A DNA stretch of 61,220 nt. It comes from an uncultured Prevotella sp. Its GTDB lineage: Bacteria; Bacteroidota; Bacteroidia; Bacteroidales; Bacteroidaceae. The stretch's first letter is position 1. The number at the start of each line of letters is the position of its first letter. The notes beneath the pieces are model-generated. The model worked only from the letters and a program-made list of their open reading frames with translations. It did not search any database and had not been told where the DNA came from. Below are positions 1-8,002 of this stretch, in pieces. A program made the position numbers and the translations under genes. Location: positions 1 to 61,220 of the forward strand of contig ONAJ01000008.1 of assembly GCA_900315775.1 (NCBI GenBank), in the 5' to 3' direction.

Positions 1-43
1 TGACAAACAAGGTGAAGAAATGAAATGGCAACGAATGGAATAG
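1..43 (+). CDS. 3' end of a gene cut by the window edge
   Basis: An open frame runs in from the left edge and ends DKQGEEMKWQRME at a TAG at 41-43. Six bases later the next gene starts, which is the spacing of a translationally coupled pair. Too little is visible to assign a family. Confidence 0.4.
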   Translation, partial: DKQGEEMKWQRME

Positions 44-49
44 AAGAAT

Positions 50-202
50 ATGGAAACAAGAAAACACATAGCAGCAGAAAAGAAACGGTGCAATAGTCAT
101 AACTGCGCCCAAGCTATTCTTCATACCTATGCGGACGTAGCAGGGATAAGTGAAGATGAAGCCATGAGCATTGCCGGAGCTTTCGGTGGTGGAACAAAAT
201 AA
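50..202 (+). pseudogene. C-terminally truncated C_GCAxxG_C_C-type protein
   Basis: This 50-residue frame starts at ATG 50, right after an in-frame TAG. It resembles the N-terminal half of the C_GCAxxG_C_C family of putative redox-active proteins: a Cys followed by HNCAQAIL around residues 14-24, then an FGGG motif near the end. Family members I know run on for roughly 80-100 more residues with further cysteines; here a TAA follows two codons after FGGG. It may be a decayed gene or a small functional relative. A terminator hairpin follows at 227-262. Confidence 0.55.
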
Positions 203-219
203 TTGTTAGTGTTATTAAA

Positions 220-283
220 TAAGAAACGAGCGAGAAGCATTAGCCTCATCGCTCGTTTTTTTAATACTCATCTTCGTTGAAAA
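220..283. repeat. 64-bp direct repeat, copy 1 (terminator plus FNEDEY-stop end)
   Basis: This stretch is nearly identical to 4279-4343, with about three differences. Both copies hold a hairpin with a T run on the plus strand and, on the minus strand, the last codons of the DUF2795 gene (F-N-E-D-E-Y-stop). In copy 1 the rest of that gene is absent, so it is a detached 3' end. Confidence 0.85.
227..262 (+). terminator. Rho-independent terminator
   Basis: CGAGCGA at 227-233 pairs with TCGCTCG at 249-255, followed by seven T at 256-262. It closes the truncated gene at 50-202. From here to 524 I see no gene. Confidence 0.8.
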
Positions 284-524
284 CTTGGTTCGTAACTGAT
301 TATCAAACACTTACACCGACATTAACTATTTTTAGCCAAATAAACCGCACGGTCTGAGGAGGTCAAAGGCGATTCGCTGGCGAGTTCGACAAACCTATTA
401 TCTATTCTCATTTGCTTCGCGAAAAAGCAACAATTTTCTCCCATAATTCTTCTATTTATACATTATTAAATAGGTTAAAATGCAAAAAAATGGCTTTTTC
501 GCATTCTAATTTATGGAAAGTTCG

Positions 525-532
525 TATCTTTG
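525..532 (+). promoter_or_regulatory. Bacteroidetes -7 promoter box
   Basis: TATCTTTG matches the TAnnTTTG consensus. Transcription would start near 538, about 90 nt before the preferred start codon of the retropepsin-like gene. Confidence 0.6.
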
Positions 533-626
533 CCATTGGATTCCGCTATGATGTGGTTTTCAGTTTACACTTTGGGCAATGAAAGTTGCCCTTATCTCAA
601 AAAAGGAACAATCCGATAAGAACGTT

Positions 627-1934
627 ATGTACAAACAAATATTTTCAATTCTCATTACGCTTGTCTTCTTATGTTCTTGTAAAAACAACCAGAGAAAAGA
701 CAACATTAATACTACCAGCAGTGATTCTGTAAGAGTGGAAAACGTCACTATTAAAATGAATCCTAGTGGTGGCGTATACACAATTCCATGTGTGGTTAAT
801 GGAGTGAAAATGAATTTTATATTTGACACTGGGGCTTCCAATGTATGTCTGTCCCTCACAGAGGCTCTTTTCATGTACAAAAATGGTATATTAACGGATA
901 CTGACATCATAGGAAAGACACACTCTCAGATTGCAGATGGTTCTATCGTAGAAAATACGGAAGTTGTATTGCATAGCATAGATGTTGGAGGAATTCTAAT
1001 TACTGATGTTAAGGCTTTGGTATCTTCAAATCTCGATGCTCCTCTACTCTTAGGACAATCTGTAATAAAGAAACTTGGTGCGTTTGAAATAAAAGGAGAT
1101 TCTCTAATTATTAAACCTCGGAACAAGAATTATAAAGTATTAAGCCATCCTACAGAAGATAAAAAAAAGAATCATTCTATTATTCCACCAGAAGACAACT
1201 GGTATGACAAGATTGCTATCATTTGTGGGGTCAGCAACAAGGTAGACAAATTGTTAGAATGTGCAAAAGAAGCGATAGATAATGACATGCCAGAACTGGC
1301 AATAAAGTTTTGTGACCAAGCTATTTCATGCGATTCTTCCAGATGGGAGCCATATGGGGTCAAAGGATATATTCAAACCCAACTCGGTTCTAAATCCATT
1401 CAAAGTTTATCAAAATACAAAAGTAAGAATAAAGATTCAGAAGACTATTTCTTTTTATCTGGAGACAGCTTAACATATAGCAAATGTATTTATTATTTGG
1501 CATTGTCATACATTAACCAAGATAATCCCAACAAAGCTATCGAGATTGCCCAAGAACTTCTTTGTAGGGATTTAAACTACATCCCTGCAATGGACGCTAT
1601 TGCTTGGAGCTATACATGCCTTGGTGATTATGAGAAAGCCAAAACGTGGGCAAACAAAATGCTCAATTTGCATACAGAAGATGGAATTGCCTACTTTAGA
1701 CTGGCAAATATTGCCAGTTCACAAAACAAACTTAAAGATGCAGTACGGTACTATGAGAAAGTTATTGAAAGGCAAGATGATAATTCATGTTTAGGGGCAG
1801 CATATAATAACCTCGCTATTATATATAAAGAATACAACTTTGATTATGCAATTTCTTTATATCTAAAAGCCGCACGACTTGGAAATGAGGATGCTCGTCA
1901 TAATCTAGAATCATTTGGAATTTATAACTGGTAA
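627..1934 (+). CDS. Lipoprotein with retropepsin-like aspartic protease and TPR domains
   Basis: The protein has 435 residues from ATG 627, the start that gives a clean lipoprotein signal (hydrophobic core then LCSC, Cys about residue 17); an ATG at 579 would add 16 charged residues. A retropepsin-like domain spans roughly residues 45-170, with the catalytic motif FDTGAS at about 66-71 and a hydrophobic ILLGQ-type strand later. Residues about 210-430 are helical repeats of TPR/Sel1 character, with repeated Ala-Tyr-Leu-Gly patterns. Single-domain retropepsin-like proteases probably act as dimers; substrates are unknown. The next gene starts 10 nt downstream, so the two are probably co-transcribed. 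The DNA is visibly AT-richer than the housekeeping genes to the right, suggesting acquisition. Confident in the fold, not in the role. Confidence 0.8.
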   Translation: MYKQIFSILITLVFLCSCKNNQRKDNINTTSSDSVRVENVTIKMNPSGGVYTIPCVVNGVKMNFIFDTGASNVCLSLTEALFMYKNGILTDTDIIGKTHSQIADGSIVENTEVVLHSIDVGGILITDVKALVSSNLDAPLLLGQSVIKKLGAFEIKGDSLIIKPRNKNYKVLSHPTEDKKKNHSIIPPEDNWYDKIAIICGVSNKVDKLLECAKEAIDNDMPELAIKFCDQAISCDSSRWEPYGVKGYIQTQLGSKSIQSLSKYKSKNKDSEDYFFLSGDSLTYSKCIYYLALSYINQDNPNKAIEIAQELLCRDLNYIPAMDAIAWSYTCLGDYEKAKTWANKMLNLHTEDGIAYFRLANIASSQNKLKDAVRYYEKVIERQDDNSCLGAAYNNLAIIYKEYNFDYAISLYLKAARLGNEDARHNLESFGIYNW

Positions 1935-1944
1935 AACTACGAAT

Positions 1945-2658
1945 ATGAAAACAAAACACAAACTACTCATACTATCATTTCTGATGTCATTTCAATATGC
2001 GTCTGCCCAAAGCGGAGAACTGTTATCTTCGTTTAATAATGCAGTCAAGACATTTAAAGAATATGATATAACATCTGTAGACATAAAAGAAATCGATGGA
2101 TTAATCCCTGGTACAACAGGTGGAATACTTGTTTTCAATTCACAGCGATTAACATTCGATGGAGCTAACTTATTGTTTAGTTACAAGCAAACCCCAGCAG
2201 ATAAATATTGTTATGCCAATAGCAGATATTGGAAACCTGGATCATATTCAATTGCAATCCCAATTGATGATACTTACATTGAAGTATCTCAAGCATACAA
2301 TACTGTATTAAAATATTTTGTAGTAAAAATAAGTAACAAAACAGGAATAACACTTACTTCAAACGGAACAAAGGAGTTGATCAGTGAATATTCTTTTGCA
2401 ACGACTCAAAAATTGACTGCTGACAAATTTTGTAATGAACTGAGTAGTCTTATAATGGCAATAAAGGAAGAACAATATAATGGTAAGTTAGGAATCAAAT
2501 CATCAAACCCAACAAAGAAGTCGCAGGTTAATAAATCTTCCAGTAATTCACAAAACAAAAGTACGGCAAGAAAAAAAACTCAAGAAGATAATAATAATGC
2601 TCAAAGAAAAGCAGTGAAGAATACTGGGAACCGTAGCACGAAGACAATTATAAAATAA
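1945..2658 (+). CDS. Secreted protein of unknown function
   Basis: Starting at ATG 1945, the 237-residue product begins with an Sec signal peptide ending in SAQ at about residue 22. A mixed alpha/beta middle part (about 25-190) is followed by a Lys/Asn/Ser/Gln-rich tail (about 195-237) that is probably disordered. I recognise no family. It follows the retropepsin-like lipoprotein by 10 nt, so the two may act together in the envelope. Confidence 0.7.
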   Translation: MKTKHKLLILSFLMSFQYASAQSGELLSSFNNAVKTFKEYDITSVDIKEIDGLIPGTTGGILVFNSQRLTFDGANLLFSYKQTPADKYCYANSRYWKPGSYSIAIPIDDTYIEVSQAYNTVLKYFVVKISNKTGITLTSNGTKELISEYSFATTQKLTADKFCNELSSLIMAIKEEQYNGKLGIKSSNPTKKSQVNKSSSNSQNKSTARKKTQEDNNNAQRKAVKNTGNRSTKTIIK

Positions 2659-2663
2659 ATAAA

Positions 2664-2842
2664 ATGAAGACAAAAGGAGTTACAGTTATAGCTGAAGCAG
2701 AAGGACAGACTATATCAAGGTCTATCTATCCTGTTCAGAACTCTGTTTACAAAGAGCAGATAAATACCTGTAAAAAAGAGCTAATCAATGAATTTGCGAA
2801 TAAAGGTGTTTCAAAAGAAAAAATAACATTTAATATTATCTA

Positions 2843-2843
<1 letters not shown>
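2664..2843 (+). CDS. Small hypothetical protein (59 aa)
   Basis: ATG 2664 follows the previous stop by 5 nt and the frame runs 59 codons to a TAA at 2841-2843. There is no signal peptide or membrane segment. The sequence begins MKTKGVTVIAEAEGQ and ends with a Lys-rich helix. It is accepted because of the tight spacing in a three-gene run. Its stop codon touches the 5' end of the 5S rRNA, an unusual arrangement. Confidence 0.55.
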
Positions 2844-2953
<110 letters not shown>

Positions 2954-3011
2954 TAAGGACATCATTTAAATTTTAACAAAATTGTAATAATATGATTAAG
3001 TTATTTTAGAT

Positions 3012-3038
3012 GGGGTCTTTCTGGTTGAAGAAGACCCC
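3012..3038. other. Perfect 8-bp hairpin downstream of 5S
   Basis: GGGGTCTT (3012-3019) pairs with AAGACCCC (3031-3038) across an 11-nt loop. No T run follows on either strand, so intrinsic termination is not assured, but it may shape the 5S transcript end. Confidence 0.4.
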
Positions 3039-3147
3039 GAGTAAGTTGAGCGTTTGTATTCTAACGTTGCTAATGCATATGACACTCATGATAGGCAACT
3101 ATCATACGTATCAAGAATGCCCTTGTTAGTAGCATGCAGAAGAAATT

Positions 3148-3270
3148 ATGTCGAATATATGCGATATAGAAAGTACTCTCCGTAAATACAATGAGGATGC
3201 GACTGTGGAAGATGAACGCAGAAAGAAAAGGAAATTCTACTTCCTGCGCGATGGAGAACGCAAAGAATAA
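3148..3270 (+). CDS. Possible 40-aa charged peptide
   Basis: A 40-codon frame from ATG 3148 encodes a highly charged peptide starting MSNICDIES and ending DGERKE. There is no clear promoter and no family I know. It could be a gene remnant in this accessory segment. Confidence 0.3.
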   Translation: MSNICDIESTLRKYNEDATVEDERRKKRKFYFLRDGERKE

Positions 3271-3331
3271 GCCCATTGGCACGCAATTGCGTGCCAATGT
3301 TGTAATGGTTGGTTAACGAACTGAGAGACTA

Positions 3332-3499
3332 TCACAGACGAAATCCACAGCTTTGGTTTTGTTGGCGTTCCTCCTTCATGTCCTGAACAATGTAGGAGAG
3401 CTGTCCTTTTACTCGCTCACACTCCTCGCGATTCAGAAAGGGAAGTGAGGCTTTGAGAACAGTACGAGCTGCTTTCTCCTTATCGGGCTGGCTATACAT
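3332..3499 (-). CDS. Possible 55-aa hypothetical protein
   Basis: On the minus strand a 55-codon frame starts at ATG 3499, with a stop 15 nt upstream in frame. The product (MYSQPDKEKAARTVLKAS at the start) is helical and charged, with a Lys/Glu/Gln-rich C-terminus. Codon choice looks coding, but there is no recognised homologue or promoter. Possibly a remnant. Confidence 0.4.
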   Translation of the reverse strand: MYSQPDKEKAARTVLKASLPFLNREECERVKGQLSYIVQDMKEERQQNQSCGFRL

Positions 3500-3552
3500 A
3501 CCGTTATAATCATCTTATATGTTCTGAAATATAAGAATATTCTTGCGAAAAA

Positions 3553-3583
3553 TTTTGTATTTCAAAATAATTTCATATCTTTG
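3553..3583 (+). promoter_or_regulatory. Promoter of the higBA pair
   Basis: TTTTG at 3553-3557 and TATCTTTG at 3576-3583 fit the Bacteroidetes -33/-7 pair with usual spacing. The ATG of higB is only nine bases after the box, so the mRNA is probably leaderless or nearly so. Confidence 0.7.
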
Positions 3584-3591
3584 CAGGCGAT

Positions 3592-3891
3592 ATGAGAATA
3601 GTTTCACATAGAAAGTTGGTGGAGTTCTACAGTTCGGAAGGACATGGAGATGCACAGTCTGCCCTCGAACGATGGTATGACACAGCAGAGCGGGCACAAT
3701 GGAAAAACCTCTCGGATATAAAGGTTGACTTTCCTGCAACCGATTATGTAGGCAATCAGCATTATGTGTTTAACATCAGAGGGAACAAATACCGACTGAT
3801 TGTTGTGGTAAAATTCACAATAGGACATATTTTCATACGCTTTGTGGGTACGCATAGCGAATACGATAGAATTGATGCATCAACAATATAA
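3592..3891 (+). CDS. higB: Type II toxin HigB (mRNA interferase, RelE fold)
   Basis: The 99-residue product begins MRIVSHRKLVEFY and has the HigB pattern: a central Trp-x-x-hydrophobic helix (RWYDTAERAQW), then NIRGNKYRLIVVVKF and a final FIRFVGTHSEYDRID strand-helix. HigB toxins cleave mRNA on the ribosome. The start is fixed by the conserved N-terminus and lies at the predicted transcript start. The antitoxin gene follows after 18 nt, in toxin-first order typical of higBA. Confidence 0.9.
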   Translation: MRIVSHRKLVEFYSSEGHGDAQSALERWYDTAERAQWKNLSDIKVDFPATDYVGNQHYVFNIRGNKYRLIVVVKFTIGHIFIRFVGTHSEYDRIDASTI

Positions 3892-3895
3892 CTAT

Positions 3896-3903
3896 AAGGA
3901 GGG
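3896..3903 (+). promoter_or_regulatory. Strong Shine-Dalgarno before higA
   Basis: AAGGAGGG sits six bases before the higA ATG. Bacteroidetes genes rarely carry such a site and almost none nearby do. It could raise antitoxin synthesis over that of the leaderless toxin, or mark foreign origin. Confidence 0.6.
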
Positions 3904-3909
3904 AACGTC

Positions 3910-4272
3910 ATGAGTAAAATAACAAAGGAACAATACGAATTTGCGCTGGCAAGGATTGAAGAACTGCTGCCAATGGTTGACGACAACACACCTGCCAATG
4001 ACCGTAATGCCATAGAACTAACGATGATGTCTGACGTGGTGATTGACTACGAGAAGGGGCATTTCCCCATTGCTAAACCCACTGTAGCCCAGTTGATACA
4101 GCTTTCGCTCGAAGAAAAGCAAATGAACCAGAAACAGTTGGCTGCAAAAATCGGTGTCAGCACTTCTCGCATCAGCGACTACATTTCAGGGCGGGCAGAA
4201 CCAACACTAAAGATAGCTCGTCTGCTATGTACCACACTGGGCATCTCCCCCGCAGCCATGTTGGGCTGCTAA
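3910..4272 (+). CDS. higA: Antitoxin HigA, HTH XRE-family
   Basis: The 120-residue protein has an N-terminal helical toxin-binding part (about 1-55, with the LLPMVDDNTP motif common in HigA) and a C-terminal HTH domain (about 62-118: MNQKQLAAKIGVSTSRISDY then AEPTLKIARLL). It should neutralise HigB and autorepress the operon at the promoter at 3553-3583. A terminator follows 15 nt after the stop. Confidence 0.9.
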   Translation: MSKITKEQYEFALARIEELLPMVDDNTPANDRNAIELTMMSDVVIDYEKGHFPIAKPTVAQLIQLSLEEKQMNQKQLAAKIGVSTSRISDYISGRAEPTLKIARLLCTTLGISPAAMLGC

Positions 4273-4278
4273 GCATAA

Positions 4279-4343
4279 TAAGAAACAAGCGATGAAGCAT
4301 TAGCCTCATCGCTCGTTTTTTTAATACTCATCCTCGTTGAAAA
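4279..4343. repeat. 64-bp direct repeat, copy 2
   Basis: This is the intact counterpart of 220-283 and spans the terminator and the last codons of the DUF2795 gene. The two copies bracket about 4.06 kb of accessory DNA. Confidence 0.85.
4288..4322 (+). terminator. Rho-independent terminator after higA
   Basis: AGCGATGA (4288-4295) pairs with TCATCGCT (4306-4313), followed shortly by a seven-base T run. The T run overlaps the stop codon of the convergent DUF2795 gene. Confidence 0.8.
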
Positions 4344-4542
4344 GGAAGTCTTCCTTTGTGGGGTAATCGGGCCAGATGTCCTCGATACTCTCATATACTT
4401 CACCTTCGTCCTCTATCTCCTGCAGGTTCTCTAAAACCTCAAGAGGTGAACCAGAACGAATGGCGTAGTCGATAAGCTCTTCCTTCGTTGCGGGCCAGGG
4501 AGCATCCTCAAGTTTTGATGCTAATTCAAGTGTCCAATACAT
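4321..4542 (-). CDS. DUF2795 family protein
   Basis: This 73-residue acidic protein matches the Bacteroidetes form of DUF2795: MYWTLELASKLEDAPWPATK, then an ELIDYAIRSGSPLEVLENL helix and a WPDYPTKEDF tail. Its function is unknown to me. A TACTTTTG -7 box lies at 4599-4606 on the minus strand. The 3' end is duplicated at 220-283. Confidence 0.85.
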   Translation of the reverse strand: MYWTLELASKLEDAPWPATKEELIDYAIRSGSPLEVLENLQEIEDEGEVYESIEDIWPDYPTKEDFLFNEDEY

Positions 4543-4622
4543 AATACTATTTTACTATTTATTTGACTATTATTTTTATCTATTTTTCAATTCGCCCGCA
4601 AAAGTAATATTTTTTTTCTTAT

Positions 4623-5183
4623 TTACTTCAGTTTTGTCCAAGTTTTTTCACGTACTCCGTCAATAAAGTTTAATTTTCTTGCCAAAACAAAGAGATAATC
4701 CGACAAACGATTAATATAATGTGTCACTTCGTTGTCAAGATCTGTGCTCTCTCCAAGGAAGAAAATACGACGTTCTGCACGACGGCAGACTGTGCGTGCT
4801 ACGTGGCATAACGCTGCTTCGTGACTACCACCAGGAAGGATGAAGGCTGTCTGCTGTGGAATGTTGGCATTGATAAGGTCTATCTGCTCTTCCAGAATGT
4901 CTGTTTCGCCTGCGGGAAGAGTATATGACGGGGCTAAAGGGGTTTGTGTTTTATCTGTTGCAAGATAGGAACAAACTGTAAAAAGATTTCGCTGAGTGCG
5001 GATAATAAGATCTTTGTCCTCACCGTCCTTCATCCACGATGCTAACATACCAAGATGAGCGCTCAACTCGTCAACAGTACCATAAGCCTCGATGCGGGCA
5101 TTTGTTTTCTTAACTTTAACTCCTCCTACCAAGCTGGTTATTCCGTCGTCACCAGTCTTTGTGTAAACTCTCGTTATAGCCAT
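4623..5183 (-). CDS. pduO: PduO-type cob(I)alamin adenosyltransferase
   Basis: The 186-residue protein starts with the PduO signature VYTKTGDDGITSLVGG and has the helical bundle motifs GTVDELSAHLG, FILPGGS and CRRAERR, followed by YINRLSDYLFVLAR. These form the ATP and corrinoid pocket. It transfers 5'-deoxyadenosyl from ATP to cob(I)alamin to make the coenzyme B12 used by, for example, methylmalonyl-CoA mutase. Length is normal. It lies 11 nt after the next gene on the same strand, so they are probably co-transcribed. Family assignment is firm. Confidence 0.92.
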   Translation of the reverse strand: MAITRVYTKTGDDGITSLVGGVKVKKTNARIEAYGTVDELSAHLGMLASWMKDGEDKDLIIRTQRNLFTVCSYLATDKTQTPLAPSYTLPAGETDILEEQIDLINANIPQQTAFILPGGSHEAALCHVARTVCRRAERRIFFLGESTDLDNEVTHYINRLSDYLFVLARKLNFIDGVREKTWTKLK

Positions 5184-5194
5184 AGTTCGTATAT

Positions 5195-5779
5195 TTAAAA
5201 GTTAACAATATAATTTTCTTTATAACGTTTGCTGTCGAAGAATATCACCCCACACTCATAGAGGTCGAACGTCGTGATGCAACGACTGTCGCTGACTATC
5301 TGTTGCCAGAAGGTGTTGCGATGGGCATCTTCGTAAATACCCTCGACAACAAAGATTGTCTTTTCGTCAACATGTTGAAGTGCGCTCTCGAATATCGTCT
5401 GGTAGTCGCCTACGATTGGGAGTATCAGCATTTCAATAGTTCCCGAAGGCAACTGACTTGCGCTGTCAATATGTTTTACAGCAGTCTTGTGGCACGCAGC
5501 ACTGATATATTTGTCATAAACGCTGCTTTCACTATTATAGCTCAGCACCACATCAGCCTGTCGGTAGTTTGCTATTCGGAAGTATAGCTTTGCCACTTTA
5601 CTCTCTCTCGAGGAAATGTCAGGCAGGCTCTTTTTCAATTCAGCATAACTGTAGTACGGGTAGTGCTCGTTGATAACGTAGCGAATGAACTGGTATGCCC
5701 AGGGGGACTGAACGCCAAATCCGCGACTATACTTTGAGCGTCGCAACCACACCAGAATTTTGTTTACCCAATACAACAT
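5195..5779 (-). CDS. Conserved Bacteroidetes protein, possible SAM-methyltransferase fold
   Basis: The sequence has the family-typical N-terminus SRGFGVQSPWAYQFIRYV, followed by alternating hydrophobic strands suggesting a Rossmann-like fold (VVLSYN, EMLILPIVGD, IFVVEGIY, GVIFFDSKRY). I associate this with uncharacterised methyltransferase-like proteins, but a SAM-binding Gly motif is not evident. A frame start at 5806 is possible, but the -7 box TATATTTG (5808-5815, minus) puts the transcript start near 5802, after that ATG. The next ATG at 5779 (MLYWVNK, 194 aa) is therefore preferred. It leads into the adenosyltransferase gene. Confidence 0.7.
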   Translation of the reverse strand: MLYWVNKILVWLRRSKYSRGFGVQSPWAYQFIRYVINEHYPYYSYAELKKSLPDISSRESKVAKLYFRIANYRQADVVLSYNSESSVYDKYISAACHKTAVKHIDSASQLPSGTIEMLILPIVGDYQTIFESALQHVDEKTIFVVEGIYEDAHRNTFWQQIVSDSRCITTFDLYECGVIFFDSKRYKENYIVNF

Positions 5780-5930
5780 CAGCTTGTGCTTTTTCACTAA
5801 GGTCATGCAAATATAGCAATTTCAAAACAAACGACAAACTTTTTTCATTTTTTTTGCAATATTTCCTTATGCACACCCTATCCACGTTTCTTTGAAAAAG
5901 AAAAGCAAATCGTTAAAGATGTTAAAGAAG

Positions 5931-5961
5931 TTGGAAAAGCATAATAAATGTTGTATCTTTG
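5931..5961 (+). promoter_or_regulatory. Promoter of the ftsX-uppP-truB-queA run
   Basis: TTGG at 5931-5934 and TATCTTTG at 5954-5961 form a well-spaced -33/-7 pair. The ftsX ATG is 34 nt past the box. Confidence 0.65.
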
Positions 5962-5994
5962 CACGATATTTGGCGAATTACGCTTTATAAGGAA

Positions 5995-6873
5995 ATGGCA
6001 AATAAAAAGAAAAAATCACGTAAACCACGTAACGTACAGTTTTTTACGTTGTGTCTCAGCACAACAATGGTGTTAGTTTTGATAGGAATGGTGGTGTTCT
6101 CCGTATTGTCGGCATACAACCTCTCGGCTTATGTCAAGGAGAACCTTACAGTGACAATGATTCTCAATGAGGACGTCACAAATCCTGAGGCGAAAAAAAT
6201 GTGTATGCAACTTAAGAAGAAACATTACATAAGCCACATCACATATATCAGTAAAGAACAGGCGCTGAAGGAACAAACACAAGCTATGGGAACAAACCCC
6301 AGCGAGTTTTTAGGAAGTAATCCTTTCCTCGGAAGCATTGAGTTACAGCTCTTTTCCGACTATGCAAACAACGACTCGCTAAAATGGATTGAGCGACAGT
6401 TGAAAAGTGACTCAAGAGTTTCAGAGATAACCTACCCTCGCGACCTTATGGACAGCGTTAACAGGAATCTGCAGAAGATAAACTTTGTACTGCTTATCTT
6501 AGCTGCACTTCTTGCATACGTTTCGTTCGCACTGATAAACAACTCCGTGCGTCTCAGCGTATATGCACGACGCTTCTCAATACACACCATGAAGTTGGTA
6601 GGTGCATCGTGGTCGTTCATCAGGTGGCCATTTATACGTAGCGCAATATACATCAGTATTCTTGCCGCCTTTATGGCATGTGCCGTACTTGCCGGCGGAC
6701 TGTATGCGCTATATACCTATGAGCCCGACATACTGCTGGTTATTACATGGGAGATGTTGGCAATAACCGCAGGAGCAATACTCCTCGTAGGTTTCATTAT
6801 AACAATGTTCTGCACTTGGCTTTCCGTTAATAAGTTCCTTCGTATGAAGGCGGGAGAGTTGTATAAGATTTAG
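5995..6873 (+). CDS. ftsX: Cell division ABC-transporter-like permease FtsX
   Basis: Start ATG 5995 (MANKKKKSRKPRNVQF) follows an AAGGAA sequence; 292 residues. The layout is that of FtsX: cytoplasmic basic N-terminus, TM1 about 25-45, an extracytoplasmic domain about 50-165, then three TMs (about 170-190, 220-245, 255-280) in the FtsX/MacB permease domain. With FtsE it signals to peptidoglycan hydrolases at the septum. No ftsE is adjacent, as I recall for other Bacteroidetes. Confidence 0.92.
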   Translation: MANKKKKSRKPRNVQFFTLCLSTTMVLVLIGMVVFSVLSAYNLSAYVKENLTVTMILNEDVTNPEAKKMCMQLKKKHYISHITYISKEQALKEQTQAMGTNPSEFLGSNPFLGSIELQLFSDYANNDSLKWIERQLKSDSRVSEITYPRDLMDSVNRNLQKINFVLLILAALLAYVSFALINNSVRLSVYARRFSIHTMKLVGASWSFIRWPFIRSAIYISILAAFMACAVLAGGLYALYTYEPDILLVITWEMLAITAGAILLVGFIITMFCTWLSVNKFLRMKAGELYKI

Positions 6874-6894
6874 TTTAGAGTTTAGAGTTTAGAG
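6874..6894 (+). repeat. Heptamer array TTTAGAG x3
   Basis: Three perfect TTTAGAG units directly follow the ftsX stop codon and fill most of the spacer to the next ATG at 6903. Confidence 0.85.
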
Positions 6895-6902
6895 TTAAAC
6901 TG

Positions 6903-7127
6903 ATGGATAAGAAAAATTTAGCTTTTGGAAAAACCAATTTCATCCTGCTGGCAGTAGGAATAGCAATAGTTATTATAGGTTTAATACTCATGAGTAGTTC
7001 TGGTTCTACTGCAGAGGCGTTCAACGACGACATTTTCAGTACACGCTGCATAAAGGTAGCGCCAGCGGTGACCTTCGCTGGATTTGTAAGCATTATCTTC
7101 GCAATAGTTTATAAGAGCAAAAAATAA
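6903..7127 (+). CDS. DUF3098 family membrane protein
   Basis: A 74-residue protein with two membrane segments (about 10-30 and 50-68) and the family motif AFGKTNFILLAVGI. The connecting FNDDIFSTRCIKVAP is typical of DUF3098, found between ftsX and uppP in Bacteroidetes. Its function is unknown. The stop codon overlaps the uppP start by one base. Confidence 0.88.
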   Translation: MDKKNLAFGKTNFILLAVGIAIVIIGLILMSSSGSTAEAFNDDIFSTRCIKVAPAVTFAGFVSIIFAIVYKSKK

Positions 7128-8002
7128 TGGATTGGATACAAACTGTCATCATCGCGATAGTAGAAGGTCTCACGGAGTTTCTCCCCGTATCTTCTACGGG
7201 ACATATGATTATTACCCAGAACCTTCTGGGATTGGACCCATCGAATCTGACTAAGGAAGACGAGGCTTTTATTCATGCCTTCACCTTTATAATACAGTTC
7301 GGAGCAATACTCTCCGTAGTATGTCTTTACTGGAACAGATTTTTCCGTTTCGACTACACTCCTGCCCCAGCGGGAAGTAATATGTTTCAACGTCTTAAAC
7401 ACCGCTACAACTTCTACTGGCTGCTCTTTGTAGGAGTGCTTCCAGCAGTAATAATAGGTTTCGCAGCGAAGAAGTCAGGCCTTCTCGACTGGCTGCTCAA
7501 CAGCGTCGAAGTGGTAGCAATAATGCTCGTCGTGGGTGGTATCTTTATGCTGTACTGCGACAAGCTGTTCAACAAAGGTTCTGACACCACGAAGGTTAAC
7601 GAGAAACGAGCCTTCCTAATAGGACTCTATCAGTGTATCTCAGTAATCCCAGGTGTGTCACGTTCTATGGCGACAATCGTCGGTGGTATGACACAGGGTC
7701 TTACACGTAAGAACGCTGCGGAGTTCTCGTTCTTCCTGGCTGTGCCCACTATGGCTGGAGCCACACTGCTCGACCTCTTGGATTTATTAAAGGAAGACGC
7801 TGTATGGGCGACACCCCACAACCTGTGGATGTTGTTATTGGGCTGCGTGGCAGCCTTCATAGTAGCGCTGCTGGCAATGAAGTGGTTCGTAGCCTTTCTT
7901 ACGAAATATGGTTTTAAAGCCTTCGGTATATATCGCATCATCATCGGTGGCATAATAATAGTCATGCTGCTGACAGGTCATTCACTTTCAATGGTAGATT
8001 AA
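7127..8002 (+). CDS. uppP: Undecaprenyl-diphosphatase UppP (BacA)
   Basis: The 291-residue polytopic protein carries both active-site motifs: EGLTEFLPVSSTGH near residues 13-26 and PGVSRSMATI near 174-183. It dephosphorylates undecaprenyl diphosphate to recycle the lipid carrier for peptidoglycan, and overproduction gives bacitracin resistance in known bacteria. Eight or so membrane segments are visible and length is normal. It is coupled to DUF3098 upstream (1-nt overlap) and truB downstream (no gap). Confidence 0.95.
   Translation: MDWIQTVIIAIVEGLTEFLPVSSTGHMIITQNLLGLDPSNLTKEDEAFIHAFTFIIQFGAILSVVCLYWNRFFRFDYTPAPAGSNMFQRLKHRYNFYWLLFVGVLPAVIIGFAAKKSGLLDWLLNSVEVVAIMLVVGGIFMLYCDKLFNKGSDTTKVNEKRAFLIGLYQCISVIPGVSRSMATIVGGMTQGLTRKNAAEFSFFLAVPTMAGATLLDLLDLLKEDAVWATPHNLWMLLLGCVAAFIVALLAMKWFVAFLTKYGFKAFGIYRIIIGGIIIVMLLTGHSLSMVD

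Noticed and set aside
579-626. Upstream start of the retropepsin-like lipoprotein at 579
   Set aside because: It would put 16 charged residues before the lipoprotein signal; ATG 627 gives a standard signal.
3070-3297. 75-codon minus-strand frame
   Set aside because: It overlaps the charged plus-strand frame at 3148-3270 and has no coding-like features.
5780-5806. ATG 5806 as start of the 5195 gene
   Set aside because: It lies only two bases from the -7 box, upstream of the expected transcript start; ATG 5779 is preferred, though a different promoter would restore it.
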